Assembly: GCA_022414725.1 (NCBI GenBank)
Contig: CM039464.1
Location: 61,954,357-62,018,356, forward strand
Direction: 5' to 3'
DNA length: 64,000 bases
DNA from: Microglena sp. YARC
Lineage: Eukaryota; Chlorophyta; Chlorophyceae; Chlamydomonadales; Chlamydomonadaceae
Shown here: in pieces, positions 24,801 to 33,764 of the stretch
How positions within the stretch are numbered: the first letter of the stretch is position 1
How the letters are laid out: each line of letters begins with the position of its first letter
Program-made: the position numbers and the translations under genes
The notes under the pieces: generated by a model
Told to the model about the DNA's origin: nothing
The model's input: only the letters and a program-made list of their open reading frames with translations
The model's database searches: none

Positions 24801-27800
24801 ATTTTTACTTATACATGCTTTTTACTAATCTATGGTAAGTCTCCCTTGTGGGGTTTAGTTCTTCAATGCTTTTTACTGATATCTGGTAAGTCCCCTTTAT
24901 GGGGTTCAGCTCATCAATTATTTTTTACTTATATATGCTTTTTACTAATCTATGGTAAGTCTCCCTTGTGGGGTTCAGTTATTCAATACTTTTTACTGAT
25001 ATATGATAAGTCTCCATTGTGGGGTTCAGTTCTTCAATTATTTTTACTTTTATGTGCTTTTACTGATATATGATAAGTCTCCATTGTGGGGTTCAGTTCT
25101 TCAATTCTTTTTACTTTCATGTGCTTTTACTAATATATGACAAGTCTCCATTGTGGGGTTCAGTTCTTCAATTCCTTTACTTTTATGTGCTTTTTCTAAT
25201 ATATTGCAAGTCCCCCTTTGGGGGTTCAGTTCATCAATGCTGTTTACGTATATATGCTATTTAATAATATTTTGCAAGTAACCCTTGTGGTGTTCAGTTC
25301 ATCAAAGCTTTTTATTTATAGCCCTTCATGTCACAATTGGGCTAGTCCCTTCAGCATATTGGGCCAACCCCTGGACTGTGGCACACCCACACAGGGCAAG
25401 TTCCCGTTATGCACTGATGGTTATAGGTGTTAGATAATAGCAATTCAGTGAATAGTTTATTAGATTTATATCTCAATTTTTAGACACATGCCGTAGATCA
25501 ATAGGGTTGGGCCGGGCCTGAATTTTTAGACACATGCCGTAGATCACATGCCGTAGATCACATGCCGTTGGGCCGGGCCTGAATTTTTAGACACATGCCG
25601 TAGATCACATGCCGTTGGGCCGATATATGAACATATACTTATACCTTTTTAAGCTCATACGTATATATACGCTGTATATGTTTTCAAAACGTATATGAGT
25701 ATAAACGTATGGAAACGTATGCGTAGTACTTATAAAAATACAGCACGCATCCCGGCAGTTCAGTTTCTTGGTTTTCATTCAATGTATCATTTAGATAGCT
25801 CTTCGGAAAGCTATTGACCTCCTCTATCACAATATGCAATAAAATTAACCTTTCATACATACCATTTTTTTATGTGGCCTAGAGTTTGATTTAGATAGCC
25901 TGGATGACACACATATCAGAGCGCCACCTAGCCTTCCATTCCACAAGATGTGCTCCTACGTGGGCTTGAAGGATTGATGGTGCAAGCCTAGTGCAATGTG
26001 AAGATGGAAAATATTTCAAGTTATATACTTATATTATTATATTATAATATTGTTGGCATTGAATGGCTCCCTTAGATTGGCACCGCGCTTCTTGGTTGAC
26101 GTGCATTCTGATCGTGATTTCTTTTTTTGAGAATTTGACAACCTTAACTTGCCAGATATGTTTCTGAGAGTTGATATGTGATGGCAATGAAGCAACGCGG
26201 CAATAACTTTAAACCCATGTAAAAGTATTTTCCCCAGAAGTTCAACAAGTACTCATGCGTTTTTATACGTTTATATAATACATTTATACGGCATATAAAA
26301 AAAAAAAATGTGTTTGCTTCCCAACCCTACAGATCATACTTTGTCCTTTAAATTTGGCCTGACATTCTGAGAATTTTGTGGATTCCAGGATAATTATATA
26401 ACATTTTGCCTTCAAACATTCAAGCAGCAATCAGGGATTTTTTCCGGAAAACATTCCGATCGGAATACGAGACCCCGTTTGGGCCAAAATTATCGTAATA
26501 CGAAACCCGATTTGAGATCCCTGGCTCTCAGACCCAAAACTCCCTGCCAGCAGTAACACAATTTAATCTGTCAAATCCAAATCATCCGCTGAAATTGCTA
26601 TTATCTGCTTTTGTATACAATTTTTTAATTTGTTTGGATATAATATGGTATATAACTTAATATTTTTTTGTCTTGGAGGGTCTTGGTCACAAATTCTGAC
26701 CACTGTTCACAGATCCCATGGGGGCAGCAGGTTCCAACAGCACCAAAAAGACGATACATTACATACCATACAGGCAATGCGTTACATACAAAAGGCAATA
26801 CATTACATACAAAAGGGCAATACATTACATAAGAAAAAGGCAATACATTACATATAAAAGGCGGTACATTAAATTCCAAACAGGCAATCCATTACATACA
26901 AAAGGCGATACATTACATACCAGAAAGGAGATACATGACATACCAAAAAGGCGATACATTACATACACAAGGCGGTACATTACATACCAAGCAGGCAATG
27001 CATTACATACAAAAGACGATACATGACATACAAAAGGGCGATACATTACATACCAAGCAGGCAATACATTACATACAAAAGGGCGATACATCACATACCA
27101 AAAAGGGGATACATTACATACCAAAAAGGCGATAAATTATATACAAAAGGCGGTACATTAAATACCAAACAGGCAATGCATGACATACAAAAGACGATCC
27201 ATTACATACCAAACAGGCAATACATGACATACAAAAGGCGGTACATTAAATACCATACAGGCAATACATTACCTACACAAGGCGAAATATTACATACCAA
27301 ACAGGCAATACATTACATACAAAAGGCGATCTATTACATACCAAACAGGCAATACATTACATACGAAAGGCAATACGTTACATACCAAAAAGGCGATACA
27401 TTACATTGCATTATTGTCATGACGGTCCCCGTCGGTCAAATGATTGTTTGGGGTACAGTTCATCATACATATTGGGCCAACCCCTGGACTGTGGCACACC
27501 CACACAGGGAAAGTTCCCGTTATGCACTGATGGTTATGGGTGTTAGATAATAGCAATTCAGTGAATAGTTTATTATATTTGTTTTGGGTACAGTTCATCA
27601 TACATTTTTATTTTTAGCCCTTCCTGCCATGTTTGGGCAAGTCCCTTGAGCCTCTGTGTCGTACCCCTGGACTGTAAGATACACACATACACAGTGGTAC
27701 ATACCATGTGCTGGTGATTCTGACGGATGCAATAGTGAAAATCCTTTAAATACAGCTGAATACGGACATTAAAATACTACTCAATACAATGCTTTCAGTT

Positions 27801-28974
27801 TCGGTGCAGTTCAATCCAATTCGATATAACACAATTCAATAAAATCCAATACAATACAATTCGATACAAAAAATGCAGTACAATTAAATACAGCAAAATG
27901 CAGTAAAATACAGTGCAATACAGTAAAATCCAGTAAGATACAGTAAAATACCGTAAAATGCAGTACGACTAAATACAGAAATCCTTTAAATGCAGACATG
28001 CTGAGATTTTTGACTAGTTTAGCCACACCCATGCGTCGCCATGCAGCGGCGGAATGGCGAGGCGTCGTCGGAAAAACAGTGTCTGGCTGCCTTCAGTGCT
28101 CAATCAAACCTACATAAACAACTAAACAACCAACAACAACAAACACCTAAACAACACCTAAACAACAACCAACAACCAACACCTAAACAACACCTAAACA
28201 ATCAAATCTACCTAAACAACTAACAACAACCAACCTGAACACGGTATATTATCCAACCCAAATATGTATTATATATATATGTACATATATGATACATATA
28301 TAAGTAGGGACCGGCACATCATATGGTGTTGACCAAAGGCGAGTATGATATCATACAAATTGCATCATATGATATTGTATATGAATGGTAAATTCGGCCT
28401 AATCAGACTGCAGGCATCATATGATATCATATGATGACATGATATCATATGAAATCATATTGCCTTCCCCTATATATACGCAACATTCTCATAACCACGA
28501 TGCTCGGTATAAGCAATATTTATATTTATATTTATCCAACCAAAATATGTATGATGTATCTGTACATGTATACGCAACACTCTCGTTACCACGATGCACG
28601 GTATAAGCAATATTTCTCATAACCGGCTGTAACCGGCAATATATGTATATTTATACATGTGTGTGTACACTACACACACAAATGTAGGTGTTTGTATGAA
28701 TGTGCATATATATACACCTAACCCCAAGCTGCAGCGTACGGGGGGGGTCCCCTTAACACCACGCCCCTCCAGGCGTTTCCTTTTTTTACACACGTAACCA
28801 ACAGCACCCTCTCCATATGCCCTCCCCCGTCAGGCTGACCCTGCGGCTGGCCAGCTGCTCTCCCCCTCCGTCATCTGGCTGACTGTTGCTAGTGCGCTGG
28901 TCTACTCCATTTGGGATCTGAACACAGACGCTGACGGCAACAGGATGGCTGTCCTACCAACCAAGAAGGCTTGA
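11001..28974 (+). CDS. TspO/MBR family (translocator-like) membrane protein gene, six exons recognised
   Basis: TspO/MBR proteins are small five-helix membrane proteins that bind porphyrins and other ligands in mitochondria, plastids, ER or bacterial membranes. Exons: 11001-11187, 13226-13340, 18069-18148, 21536-21609, 24347-24375, 28834-28974. Between exons 1-2, 2-3, 3-4, 4-5 and 5-6 the phases are 2, 0, 2, 1 and 0, and all match. The family signature is in exon 2 (RRPSWMPPPLTFPIVW, compare the usual PSWTPP..FP.VWT). Exon 3 supplies a helix ending HLAIGDA, exon 4 NNVNVTRQELGMAVPG, and the last exon QLLSPSVIWLTVASALVYSI then DLN, like the family's final helix. The total is about 200 residues, as expected. 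The start is uncertain: the ATG at 11009 or the upstream exon at 613-732. Compared with its partial copies, exon 1 lacks one G just before the ATG. I am fairly sure of the family and less sure that the gene is expressed. Confidence 0.75.
11270..11728 (+). repeat. Donor-side partial copies of TspO-like exon 1
   Basis: Three copies of the second half of exon 1 are present. They end at 11374 and 11544, each before a perfect GTGAGT, and at about 11727 with a decayed GTGAAA. Each is preceded by CA microsatellite instead of the first half of the exon. The first has a frame-breaking change (AAGGTGTGTTG for AAGGGTGTGG). Confidence 0.75.
11735..12005. repeat. CA microsatellite, about 270 bp
   Basis: (ACC)n is followed by long (CA)n with occasional CT or AT steps. 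It is intronic in the model given for the TspO-like gene. Confidence 0.9.
12035..13225 (+). repeat. Acceptor-side partial copies of TspO-like exon 2 (about eight)
   Basis: Units of about 110-170 bp contain GGGATGAGA.. or GGACGAGA.., then AAAACGAGAAGCGCAGGCC and a TGGATGCCACCTCCTCTCAC-like core, followed by poly-C and CA repeat. Cores lie near 12090, 12245, 12345, 12497, 12650, 12770, 12937 and 13080. Each unit breaks off after CTTCCCTCTGGTTTGATAT, before the second half of the exon. Only the ninth copy (13226-13340) continues through to a donor. Confidence 0.85.
13226..13340 (+). CDS. TspO-like exon 2 (intact copy, signature motif)
   Basis: A poly-C tract and AAAAG acceptor precede it. It is entered in phase 2, then 38 codons DEKNAQNEKRRPSWMPPPLT.. 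to ..RAASSVM, and leaves in phase 0 at donor GTGGGT. PSWMPPP..FP.VWTS is the conserved loop and helix 2 signature of TspO/MBR proteins. Confidence 0.8.
14140..15525 (+). repeat. CTGGG pentanucleotide satellite with ATTCTAGGCTTCTAGG spacers
   Basis: About 1.4 kb consist of GGGCT pentamers in runs of 3-20, separated by a 16-bp spacer near ATTCTAGGCTTCTAGG, giving a higher-order pattern of about 40-110 bp. It is G-rich on the + strand. It lies inside the donor-side exon-2 array, hence in an intron of the TspO-like gene. Confidence 0.95.
16352..16773. mobile_element. hAT-like MITE, family 4
   Basis: This 422-bp block is flanked by a perfect 8-bp direct repeat ACTTATTC (16344-16351 and 16774-16781). 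The ends are inverted: TAGGGGGGGGCAGAAAGACA and, on the other strand, the complement of CTTTTTTCCTGCCCCCCCCC, each followed inward by ACCGCACCTTCG. No coding capacity is seen. Confidence 0.75.
16865..17090. repeat. ATTT/GATGTATT tetranucleotide-type repeat
   Basis: Imperfect TATTTATT repeats with ATGTATTT units extend over about 225 bp. It is intronic. Confidence 0.85.
17455..18068 (+). repeat. Partial copies of TspO-like exon 3, acceptor and donor types
   Basis: Acceptor-like starts (CCCCTGCAGTTGTGGAGGCATGTGG at 17769, CCCCGTGCAGTTGTGGAACG at 17892, CCCCATGCATGTGTGGGACG at 17951; each quoted in part) resemble the start of exon 3. Earlier donor-like ends (TATTGGCGATGCCTG before GTGAGC) lie at about 17460 and 17652. 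None joins both ends. Confidence 0.65.
18069..18148 (+). CDS. TspO-like exon 3 (intact copy)
   Basis: Acceptor CCCCATGCAG, then 26 codons plus 2 nt: VWEACGRDLISTPLIIMCLH then LAIGDA, with donor GTAAGT. It supplies the hydrophobic helix 3 region. The phases fit exon 2 (phase 0) and exon 4 (phase 2, rebuilding a Trp codon TG+G). Confidence 0.7.
18149..18327 (+). repeat. Donor-side copies of TspO-like exon 3
   Basis: A unit of about 46 bp, CCTTGCTATTGGTGATGCCT followed by GGTAAGTCTGCCAGCCTGTC, is repeated. Donor-like GTAAGT occurs at 18149, about 18195 and about 18238. A last copy near 18300 carries more exon sequence but a mutated donor GCAAGT. Confidence 0.85.
18447..20209. mobile_element. 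hAT-like family 2 element, copy 2, itself interrupted
   Basis: It starts TAGGGTTGGGCCGACATATA and ends TGTTTGTTTCTCAACCCTT. Its own sequence is about 740 bp. It is split by a second family 2 element (19016-20037) at TTTATATG. Internal blocks (AGATAGCTCATTGGAAAGCT, CCTCCTCTATCACAATA) are shared with the copies at 7253 and 25502. Confidence 0.8.
19016..20037 (-). mobile_element. hAT-like family 2 element, copy 3 (opposite orientation, nested)
   Basis: This 1,022-bp element starts TAGGGTTGGGAAGCAAATGT and ends CGCCGGCCCAACCCTA. It is flanked by a perfect 8-bp duplication TTTATATG (19008-19015 and 20038-20045) inside copy 2. It is longer than copies 1 and 2 and carries a few hundred bp of extra unique sequence around 19340-19560. 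It encodes no transposase. Confidence 0.85.
20225..20400. repeat. Two tandem copies of a unit of about 78 bp
   Basis: ATATGGTCATGATCCCTCCA followed by CACACCATTGACACACA and a CATTGGCGCACACAC block appears twice in tandem. It is non-coding. Confidence 0.7.
20690..21535 (+). repeat. 48-bp tandem array derived from the acceptor region of TspO-like exon 4
   Basis: Units CTGATGTACACTTCTGTACT followed by CGCACCTCCCTACACCCTACAACCTAAA (quoted in part) are repeated more than a dozen times with growing length variation. The pyrimidine-rich CGCACCTxCxTACACCCTA block is also what directly precedes the true acceptor. One decoy exon start (CTCCGCAG then GAACAACGTTCATTTGACTC) lies at about 21356. Confidence 0.8.
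21536..21609 (+). CDS. TspO-like exon 4
   Basis: Acceptor CACCTCTGCAG, then one base completing Trp, 24 codons (NNVNVTRQELGMAVPGVFLG then CLGS) and one base, with donor GTCAGT. It is consistent with the helix 3-4 loop and helix 4 of TspO/MBR proteins. The frame is open across the donor, but the next exon fits in phase 1. Confidence 0.7.
21635..21930. repeat. Dispersed repeat R, copy 2 (reverse), with GTCT microsatellite
   Basis: It contains CTCCAAGGGGGCGGGAGC, CGCATCGCTTGCGACGCTGC and the CAGCTCCATCG block shared with 46060-46290. A (GTCT)n run occupies about 21740-21822. Confidence 0.7.
22390..24346 (+). repeat. 143-bp tandem array carrying decoy acceptors of the 29-nt exon
   Basis: About thirteen units each contain CATCCTGTTTCATGGCCCGA, CATCTCTTACCCCAACCCCC, an AACTACTTGCTGCTCGTAG acceptor-like site, then GCATCTTCATCATTTCTTAT, and CCTGCTGTAACTTTCCTTGG. 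The piece after the AG aligns with the start of the real exon (GTATCTTTGTAACTGCAG..), but in the decoys it runs into TTTTGACCCCC without a donor. Confidence 0.85.
24347..24375 (+). CDS. TspO-like exon 5, 29-nt microexon
   Basis: Acceptor CTGCCCGCAG and donor GTAAGT flank 29 nt. These complete a Gly codon from exon 4 and add IFVTAAYYL, leaving in phase 0. With its neighbours it bridges helix 4 and helix 5 without a gap: ..LGSG-IFVTAAYYL-ADPAAGQ... It sits exactly at the border between an acceptor-decoy array and a donor-decoy array. Confidence 0.7.
24376..25320 (+). repeat. 50-85-bp tandem array of donor-like sites
   Basis: About fourteen units contain TATxTGGTAAGTCTCCCTTG followed by TGGGGTTCAGTTCTTCAAT and TTTTTACTTATATATGC. 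The first is the real donor of the 29-nt exon. Later ones decay to GATAAGTC, ACAAGTC and GCAAGTCC. Confidence 0.85.
25502..26329. mobile_element. hAT-like family 2 element, copy 4
   Basis: It starts TAGGGTTGGGCCGGGCCTGA and ends TTGCTTCCCAACCCTA. The flanks TAGATCAA and CAGATCAT match at 6 of 8 positions. The left end has been tandemly duplicated (25475-25620: GAATTTTTAGACACATGCCG three times). Confidence 0.75.
26330..26744. other. Intron or intergenic sequence without recognisable features
   Basis: AT-rich unique sequence. I see no exon-like block. Confidence 0.4.
26745..27415. repeat. 24-27-bp minisatellite
   Basis: More than 25 units of GGCRATACATTACATACAAA/CC(A/C)AAAAG lie in tandem. 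Frames on both strands are forced open by the repeat (ITYKR and CNVLP-type peptides) and are not genes. It lies in the last intron of the TspO-like model. Confidence 0.9.
27780..28000. repeat. CAATA/ACAGTAAAATAC imperfect repeat
   Basis: Short imperfect repeats of TACAATTCAATA and ACAGTAAAATGCAGT types are present. It is non-coding. Confidence 0.7.
28110..28245. repeat. CAACAAC/ACCTAAACAA repeat
   Basis: Imperfect CAACAACAAACACCTAAACA units. It is non-coding. Confidence 0.7.
28338..28464. mobile_element. Short palindromic MITE, family 3, uninterrupted copy
   Basis: It starts GGCGAGTATGATATCAT and ends TCATATGAAATCATATTGCC, with ATATGATATCATAT palindromes inside. It is the reference empty site for the insertion at 18447. 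Confidence 0.7.
28834..28974 (+). CDS. TspO-like terminal exon 6
   Basis: Acceptor CCCCCGTCAG, then 46 codons and TGA, entered in phase 0. It encodes ADPAAGQLLSPSVIWLTVAS then ALVYSIWDLN, a family-typical helix 5 with W and an IW.LN ending, and a short polar tail ending LPTKKA. The base composition is clearly coding-like compared with the repeats around it. Confidence 0.75.
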   Translation, partial: ADPAAGQLLSPSVIWLTVASALVYSIWDLNTDADGNRMAVLPTKKA

Positions 28975-29316
28975 GGTTTCGAGGGAATAAGAGACTACTT
29001 CGTCACATCAGCAAGCTGGGCGCTTGCTCAAATAGTTCAGCAACTAGTTTAGGTCATACAGTTGGCTACCGGTAGGGTAGGTCATACCAGCAGCTAGCTG
29101 GCGTGTGCACTCCCCGTTCTACCTACAAAGAAGGCTTCAGGCGCCTCCCCACATGCTTTGGCTTGGTTTGATTGCATGGTCTACCAGCCTCAATGCTGTG
29201 CACCGTCTGCGGGCAGGGTAAACATGGGCAGTACATCACACTCTCGAGTGCAGAATGCATTCGCTCAGGCCTCCCCTCTTGCTTCATGTAATTGGACTAA
29301 AGGTGTCTCACCAAAC

Positions 29317-29511
29317 CAGGGTACTTCAAATGGCCAAATTGGCCAGCGCTTTAGCGCACTTGAAAACAAAAAAACTGCGCTTTGTAGTGCAAAAAGCGCA
29401 AAAAATGCTTGCTGCGCCCACAGGGGGTTGCAAAAAACTGAGCTTAAAGTGCAGAGGGGGTCAAAAAGTCAGCGATCAAAAGTGTAAAAGCGCGCGCTTT
29501 GAATTACCTTG
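29317..29511 (+). mobile_element. hAT-like MITE family 1, copy a
   Basis: This 195-bp element starts CAGGGTACTTCAAATGGCCA and ends GCGCGCTTTGAATTACCTTG. It is flanked by CACCAAAC and CACCAAAA (7 of 8). The inside is a dense set of AGCGC/GCGCT inverted motifs. Confidence 0.85.
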
Positions 29512-30455
29512 CACCAAAACGCATCGGACCTTCCAGAGGACGCCATTTGCTCAATCGAGGTACGGTGGACTAATCAGACTGCCGAAACGATCTAAATGAA
29601 GTATATATAATTTCCCCACGAACAATTCCTTGTACAAAATAAAGTATGCCGTAGGACATAATTCTAGGAAATTATTCTGCTGTTGAGCATTGTTGGATCT
29701 ACCTCGACCCCCAAGCATAGAAACCCCTACTCATCCCTGCATGACGGACCTTTCACGCTGCAGATGCGAACCAAAGGCTGAGAATGGCGTGTATGGAATA
29801 CCGTATTCCAGACTTACATCCATCTGATCGTATTGTGTATTCGAGAGTGGTATAGTAGTGTTTATTACATACCTTATACAATAGCTTGTCAAGGACAGGC
29901 CATAGTTGACCCAAGATGAGCCAAGCCAAGCAAAACCATTTTATGCAGGTGTAACAGTATCATAGACCGCCCATATATAGTTGACCCAAGCCAGCATAGG
30001 ACAAGACAAAACATTTTACATAGCATTATCTGACAGGCCATGGTTGACCCGAGACGAGCCCTCTTCACAATACCCATGGGACTTCCAACCATCCCCCAAA
30101 GCACTGGGTACAAGCCGGGTACAAACAGTAGAGCAATGCGATAGTGTTCATCCTAGTTCAGAGGAAGTGATCTAGGAACTTCCGACGACGACATGACGAC
30201 TGACACAGGGGTACCCGGGGGGGTACCCTTCCACTCTGGGCCAGACTCTGGGGTACTACTACCGGTATGACATGTGATGGCGTTGTGCCGTACTGCCGTA
30301 CAAAACAAATTGCTGTGCACCCATACAGAGATACTTAATTGGGCCGGTTATGGCCATTGCGCATTGCTTCGCGCTCTTACCACTTCACAGCTCAGCCTAG
30401 GCCATGTACGCTCTTATTCTTGATTCGAGAACCATGTCGCCGTTCGATATGCTAT

Positions 30456-30618
30456 CAGGGTACTACATTGTGTCAAATTGGTCAGCGCTTAAAGCGCACA
30501 AACTTAAAATTGATCAGTGCTTTGCTGTGCAAAAAGCGCAGAAACTGCGCGCTGCGTCCACAGGGATTTGAAACAACTGCGCGACACACGCAGTGGAGTA
30601 GTGGACCCCAAAGAGCCC
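30456..30618 (+). mobile_element. MITE family 1, truncated copy b inside D1
   Basis: It starts CAGGGTACTACATTGTGTCA and contains the AAAGCGCAGAAACTGCGCGC block, but lacks the right terminus. D2 and D3 have no element here (GATATGCTATTGGACCCCGG and GATGTGCTATTGGACCCCGG), so they show the empty site. Confidence 0.75.
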
Positions 30619-31576
30619 AGTTCAACAACTCGCAGGCCCAAGTGGTAAGTGCGCTCGATGAACAATTCAAGATCTGAAGGTCTGCGTGTGCGTGTGAGGG
30701 GGAAAGGGGGGCGAGGCGGCGGGCGGTTGGGTGGGTGGGGGGATGGGGGGGGGGGGGAGAGAGATGCAGGGGCCAGGGTAGGGGAGAGGGTAGGGAGGGG
30801 GGGGGGGGGGGGGGAAGTGTAGGTATGTGTAGGGTGTGGGGTGTGGGGTTGTAAGCTGTTGAGTAACCCACCCCAAAACATATAGGTGTTGCCAGCAGCC
30901 ACATGTGCGCTGTGCTGACAGTGCACAACCATGAATGGGAGGTTGGGGTATTTGCTGCAAATCAGGGTGGAACTGAGTATGAACTGATTGTGAATGGAGT
31001 ATGAATGCAGTGTTCTTGAACCATGGACGGAGTGTGAACAAAGTATGAAAGAATACGAACGGAGTATAAACCAAGAGTGCACATAGGATGGCCAGCGAAT
31101 GAATGCAGTATGAACAGGGTGTGAATGGAGTATGAATAGAGTATGAAATTAGTAAGAATGTTGTATGCACTGAGTGTGAATTAAGTATGAACAGAGCATG
31201 AACGCCGCATGAATAAACGGAGACCAGAGGATGAACAGAGTAGGACAAAGAGCCCATGATAGATGTGATGGGGGTATGTAGGTATTGGTATGTATAAAAT
31301 GCAAGCCCAGCTATTCTTTGCTCTGTATGTTGTTACAGCCCAGGGGTAGCCCAAAGAGGCAAAAGGGGCTTGCCCAGCCATGACATCAGGAGGGGCTAAA
31401 GCAAAAAAGCACTGATAAACTGAACCCCAAACAATTGTTTTATCGACTGGGGCCCTGAGTATTTGCCACAGTGATAGTTTAATTTTACAATTATAATAAT
31501 GCCCTACACCAGAGTTCCTTCCCATGCCACTGACCCGTCCCTGCCTTGTCTCATGCCCCAGGCCTGAGAGCCTGTA

Positions 31577-33416
31577 ATGGAGGACTCCTCCTTCAGCTGC
31601 CCTTCCTGCCCCTACTGCCTTGAAGACTTGGGTCACTGTGGGGGCCCTACGACACTACCCTGTGGTCACAATGGATGCTTGGAATGCTTCACCCTCATTG
31701 TCAACAGCCGCGATCCTTCCTGCCCGCTGTGCCGCATTCCGCTGGACCCCAACGTCCCCCTCAAACAAAACAGCCAGTTCAAAGAGGTGCTTGAAGCGCT
31801 GGCCCGGCTGGCCTCATATGTGTCAGAGCTGTGCCTAGGCACTGCCCCCTCCCCCTTGCTCACCATCTCCAACGAGCTCTCCCCCTCCCCCACCTCTTGC
31901 AAACAGTCTAGGGCGGAGGAAGAGTGCAAGTGGCCCCTGCATCCTGATAGCCTGTGCCAAGCTTGTGAGGCAGGAGACTTAGAGGGTGTGCAATCACTGT
32001 TAAGGAGAGGGAGGGAGGAGACGTATTCTTGTTCAGATCACCATCGAGCCCTTCACGCTGCAGCTAAGGGGGGCCACTTGGAGTGCTTGAGTGATATCCT
32101 TGAGCATGTTGCCCGCGTTCTTGGGCCTGCTGCCCCTGCCAACATGGTGAACTTGAAGGCAGTGTGGGCTAGGAGATCAGCCTTGCATGAATCTGTGGTG
32201 TCAGGTCAGCGTGGCTGTGTGGCCGCCCTCCTAGAAGCAGGAGCCAAGTCAGATGAGGTGGATGCAATGGGGGATAGCCCTCTGGTGTCAGCTACGGAAA
32301 GAGGTGACCTAGAGTGTGCCCTCCTCCTCCTCGATGCCGGTGCTCACTTTCCCCCCAACATTCTGATGAGTCACACACAAGCTCAACCTGAGGTGGTGGC
32401 TACCAAACCCATTTGTGAAAGACGGAGTGGCACCCCTGCATCTGGCTGTAAGGGCGGGTCACCCAGAGTGTGTGAATGCTCTCCTGGTCATGAATGCCAA
32501 GGTGGATGTTCAGACCAAAGATAGAAGGACACCTTTGCATGTTGCTGCTCAAGAGGGACATGCAGCATGTGTGGAGGCTCTCCTAGTTGGTGGAGCCAAC
32601 GTAGATGCTCAAGACCACAAACTAGAAGCTCCCCTGCACCTGGCTGCCCACAGAGGACACCTAGCTTGTGTGAAGGCTCTCCTAGACAGTGGAGCCATAG
32701 TAGATGCAATGGATGAAATGGGACAGACTCCCTTGCTGTTGGCTATTGATCAGGGCCACACAGGATGTGTGATGGCTCTTGTGGACAGTGGAGCCATGGT
32801 AGAAGCTGAGGACAAGCAGGGATAGACTCCCTTGCATTGGGCTGCTTTTCAGGGACACGCAGAATGTGCGAAGGCTCTCATGGACAGTGGAGCCATAGTA
32901 GATGCAATGAATGTGCTGGGAAAGACTCCCTTGCTGTTGGCTATTGATCAGGGCCACGCAAGATGTGTGAAGGCTCTCGTGACCAGTGGAGCCATGGTAG
33001 AAGCTGAGGACAAGCAGGGAATGACTCCCTTGCATTTGGCTGCTTATCAGGGACAGGTAGAGTGTGTGAAGGCTCTCGTGGATAGTGAAGCCATGGTAGA
33101 AGCTGAGGACAAGCTGGGAATGACTCCCTTGCATTTGGCTGCTTGTCAGGGACATGCAGAATGTGCGAGGACTCTTGTGGACAGTGGAGCCATGGTAGAA
33201 GCTGAGGACAATCTGGGAATGACTCCCTTGCATTTGGCTGCTTGTCAGGGACAGGTAGAGTGTGTGAAGGCTCTCGTGGATAGTGGAGCCATGGTAGAAG
33301 CTGAGGACAAGCAGGGAAAGACTCCCTTGCATTTGGCTTTTTTAGAGGGGCACATGGAATGTGTGAAGGCTCTCCGAGTCTGTGGAGCCAACTTAGGCAC
33401 AGTGGAGAAGCAGTGA
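31577..33416 (+). pseudogene. RING-ankyrin gene copy 1, internal deletion
   Basis: The N-terminal RING part is intact (C-x2-C, CGHxxCxxC, C-x2-C within the first 53 residues), as are the first ankyrin-like segments up to KPIC. At 32413 the sequence jumps to the equivalent of position 50710 in copy 3. That removes 1,886 nt, which is not a multiple of three, so the frame shifts and ends at 32524. The remaining ankyrin frames are 32415-32825, ended by a TAG where the other copies have a sense codon, and 32832-33416. The shared C-terminus LGTVEKQ is kept. I call it a pseudogene. A RING-only protein of about 315 residues could still be made from it. Confidence 0.85.
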
Positions 33417-33764
33417 ATGACCGATTGTTCCCACCTTCTACGCAAGAGGGCTGGTACATGTAGCCAATTACAAAAACAGTGCAGGTAGATTGGCTTCTCT
33501 ACAGCCTGTAGCCCAATGTGGATGGATTAGAAGCTTTCTATGTATTGAACCGATTTTCACCCCAGGAAGTGGGACCCCGTCTGCTACGAGTAGCTACTTA
33601 CTCCACTACTTTCGAAACTCCCAGCCTCCCTCCTCGCCAATGACCTACTCCTTGCCCTTTCTCGCTGTCTGCAGATCAGGTTCTTAATTATTCACTCCCT
33701 GCCCTGCCGGTTACTGCTAAAGCGTTTTTCTGTGTCGCTTGCGTCACGCGCTTAGGACTTGTCA

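Noticed and set aside
27023..27550. 175-codon ORF repeating ITYKR/IHYIP
   Set aside because: It is a minisatellite frame, and the opposite strand is equally open.
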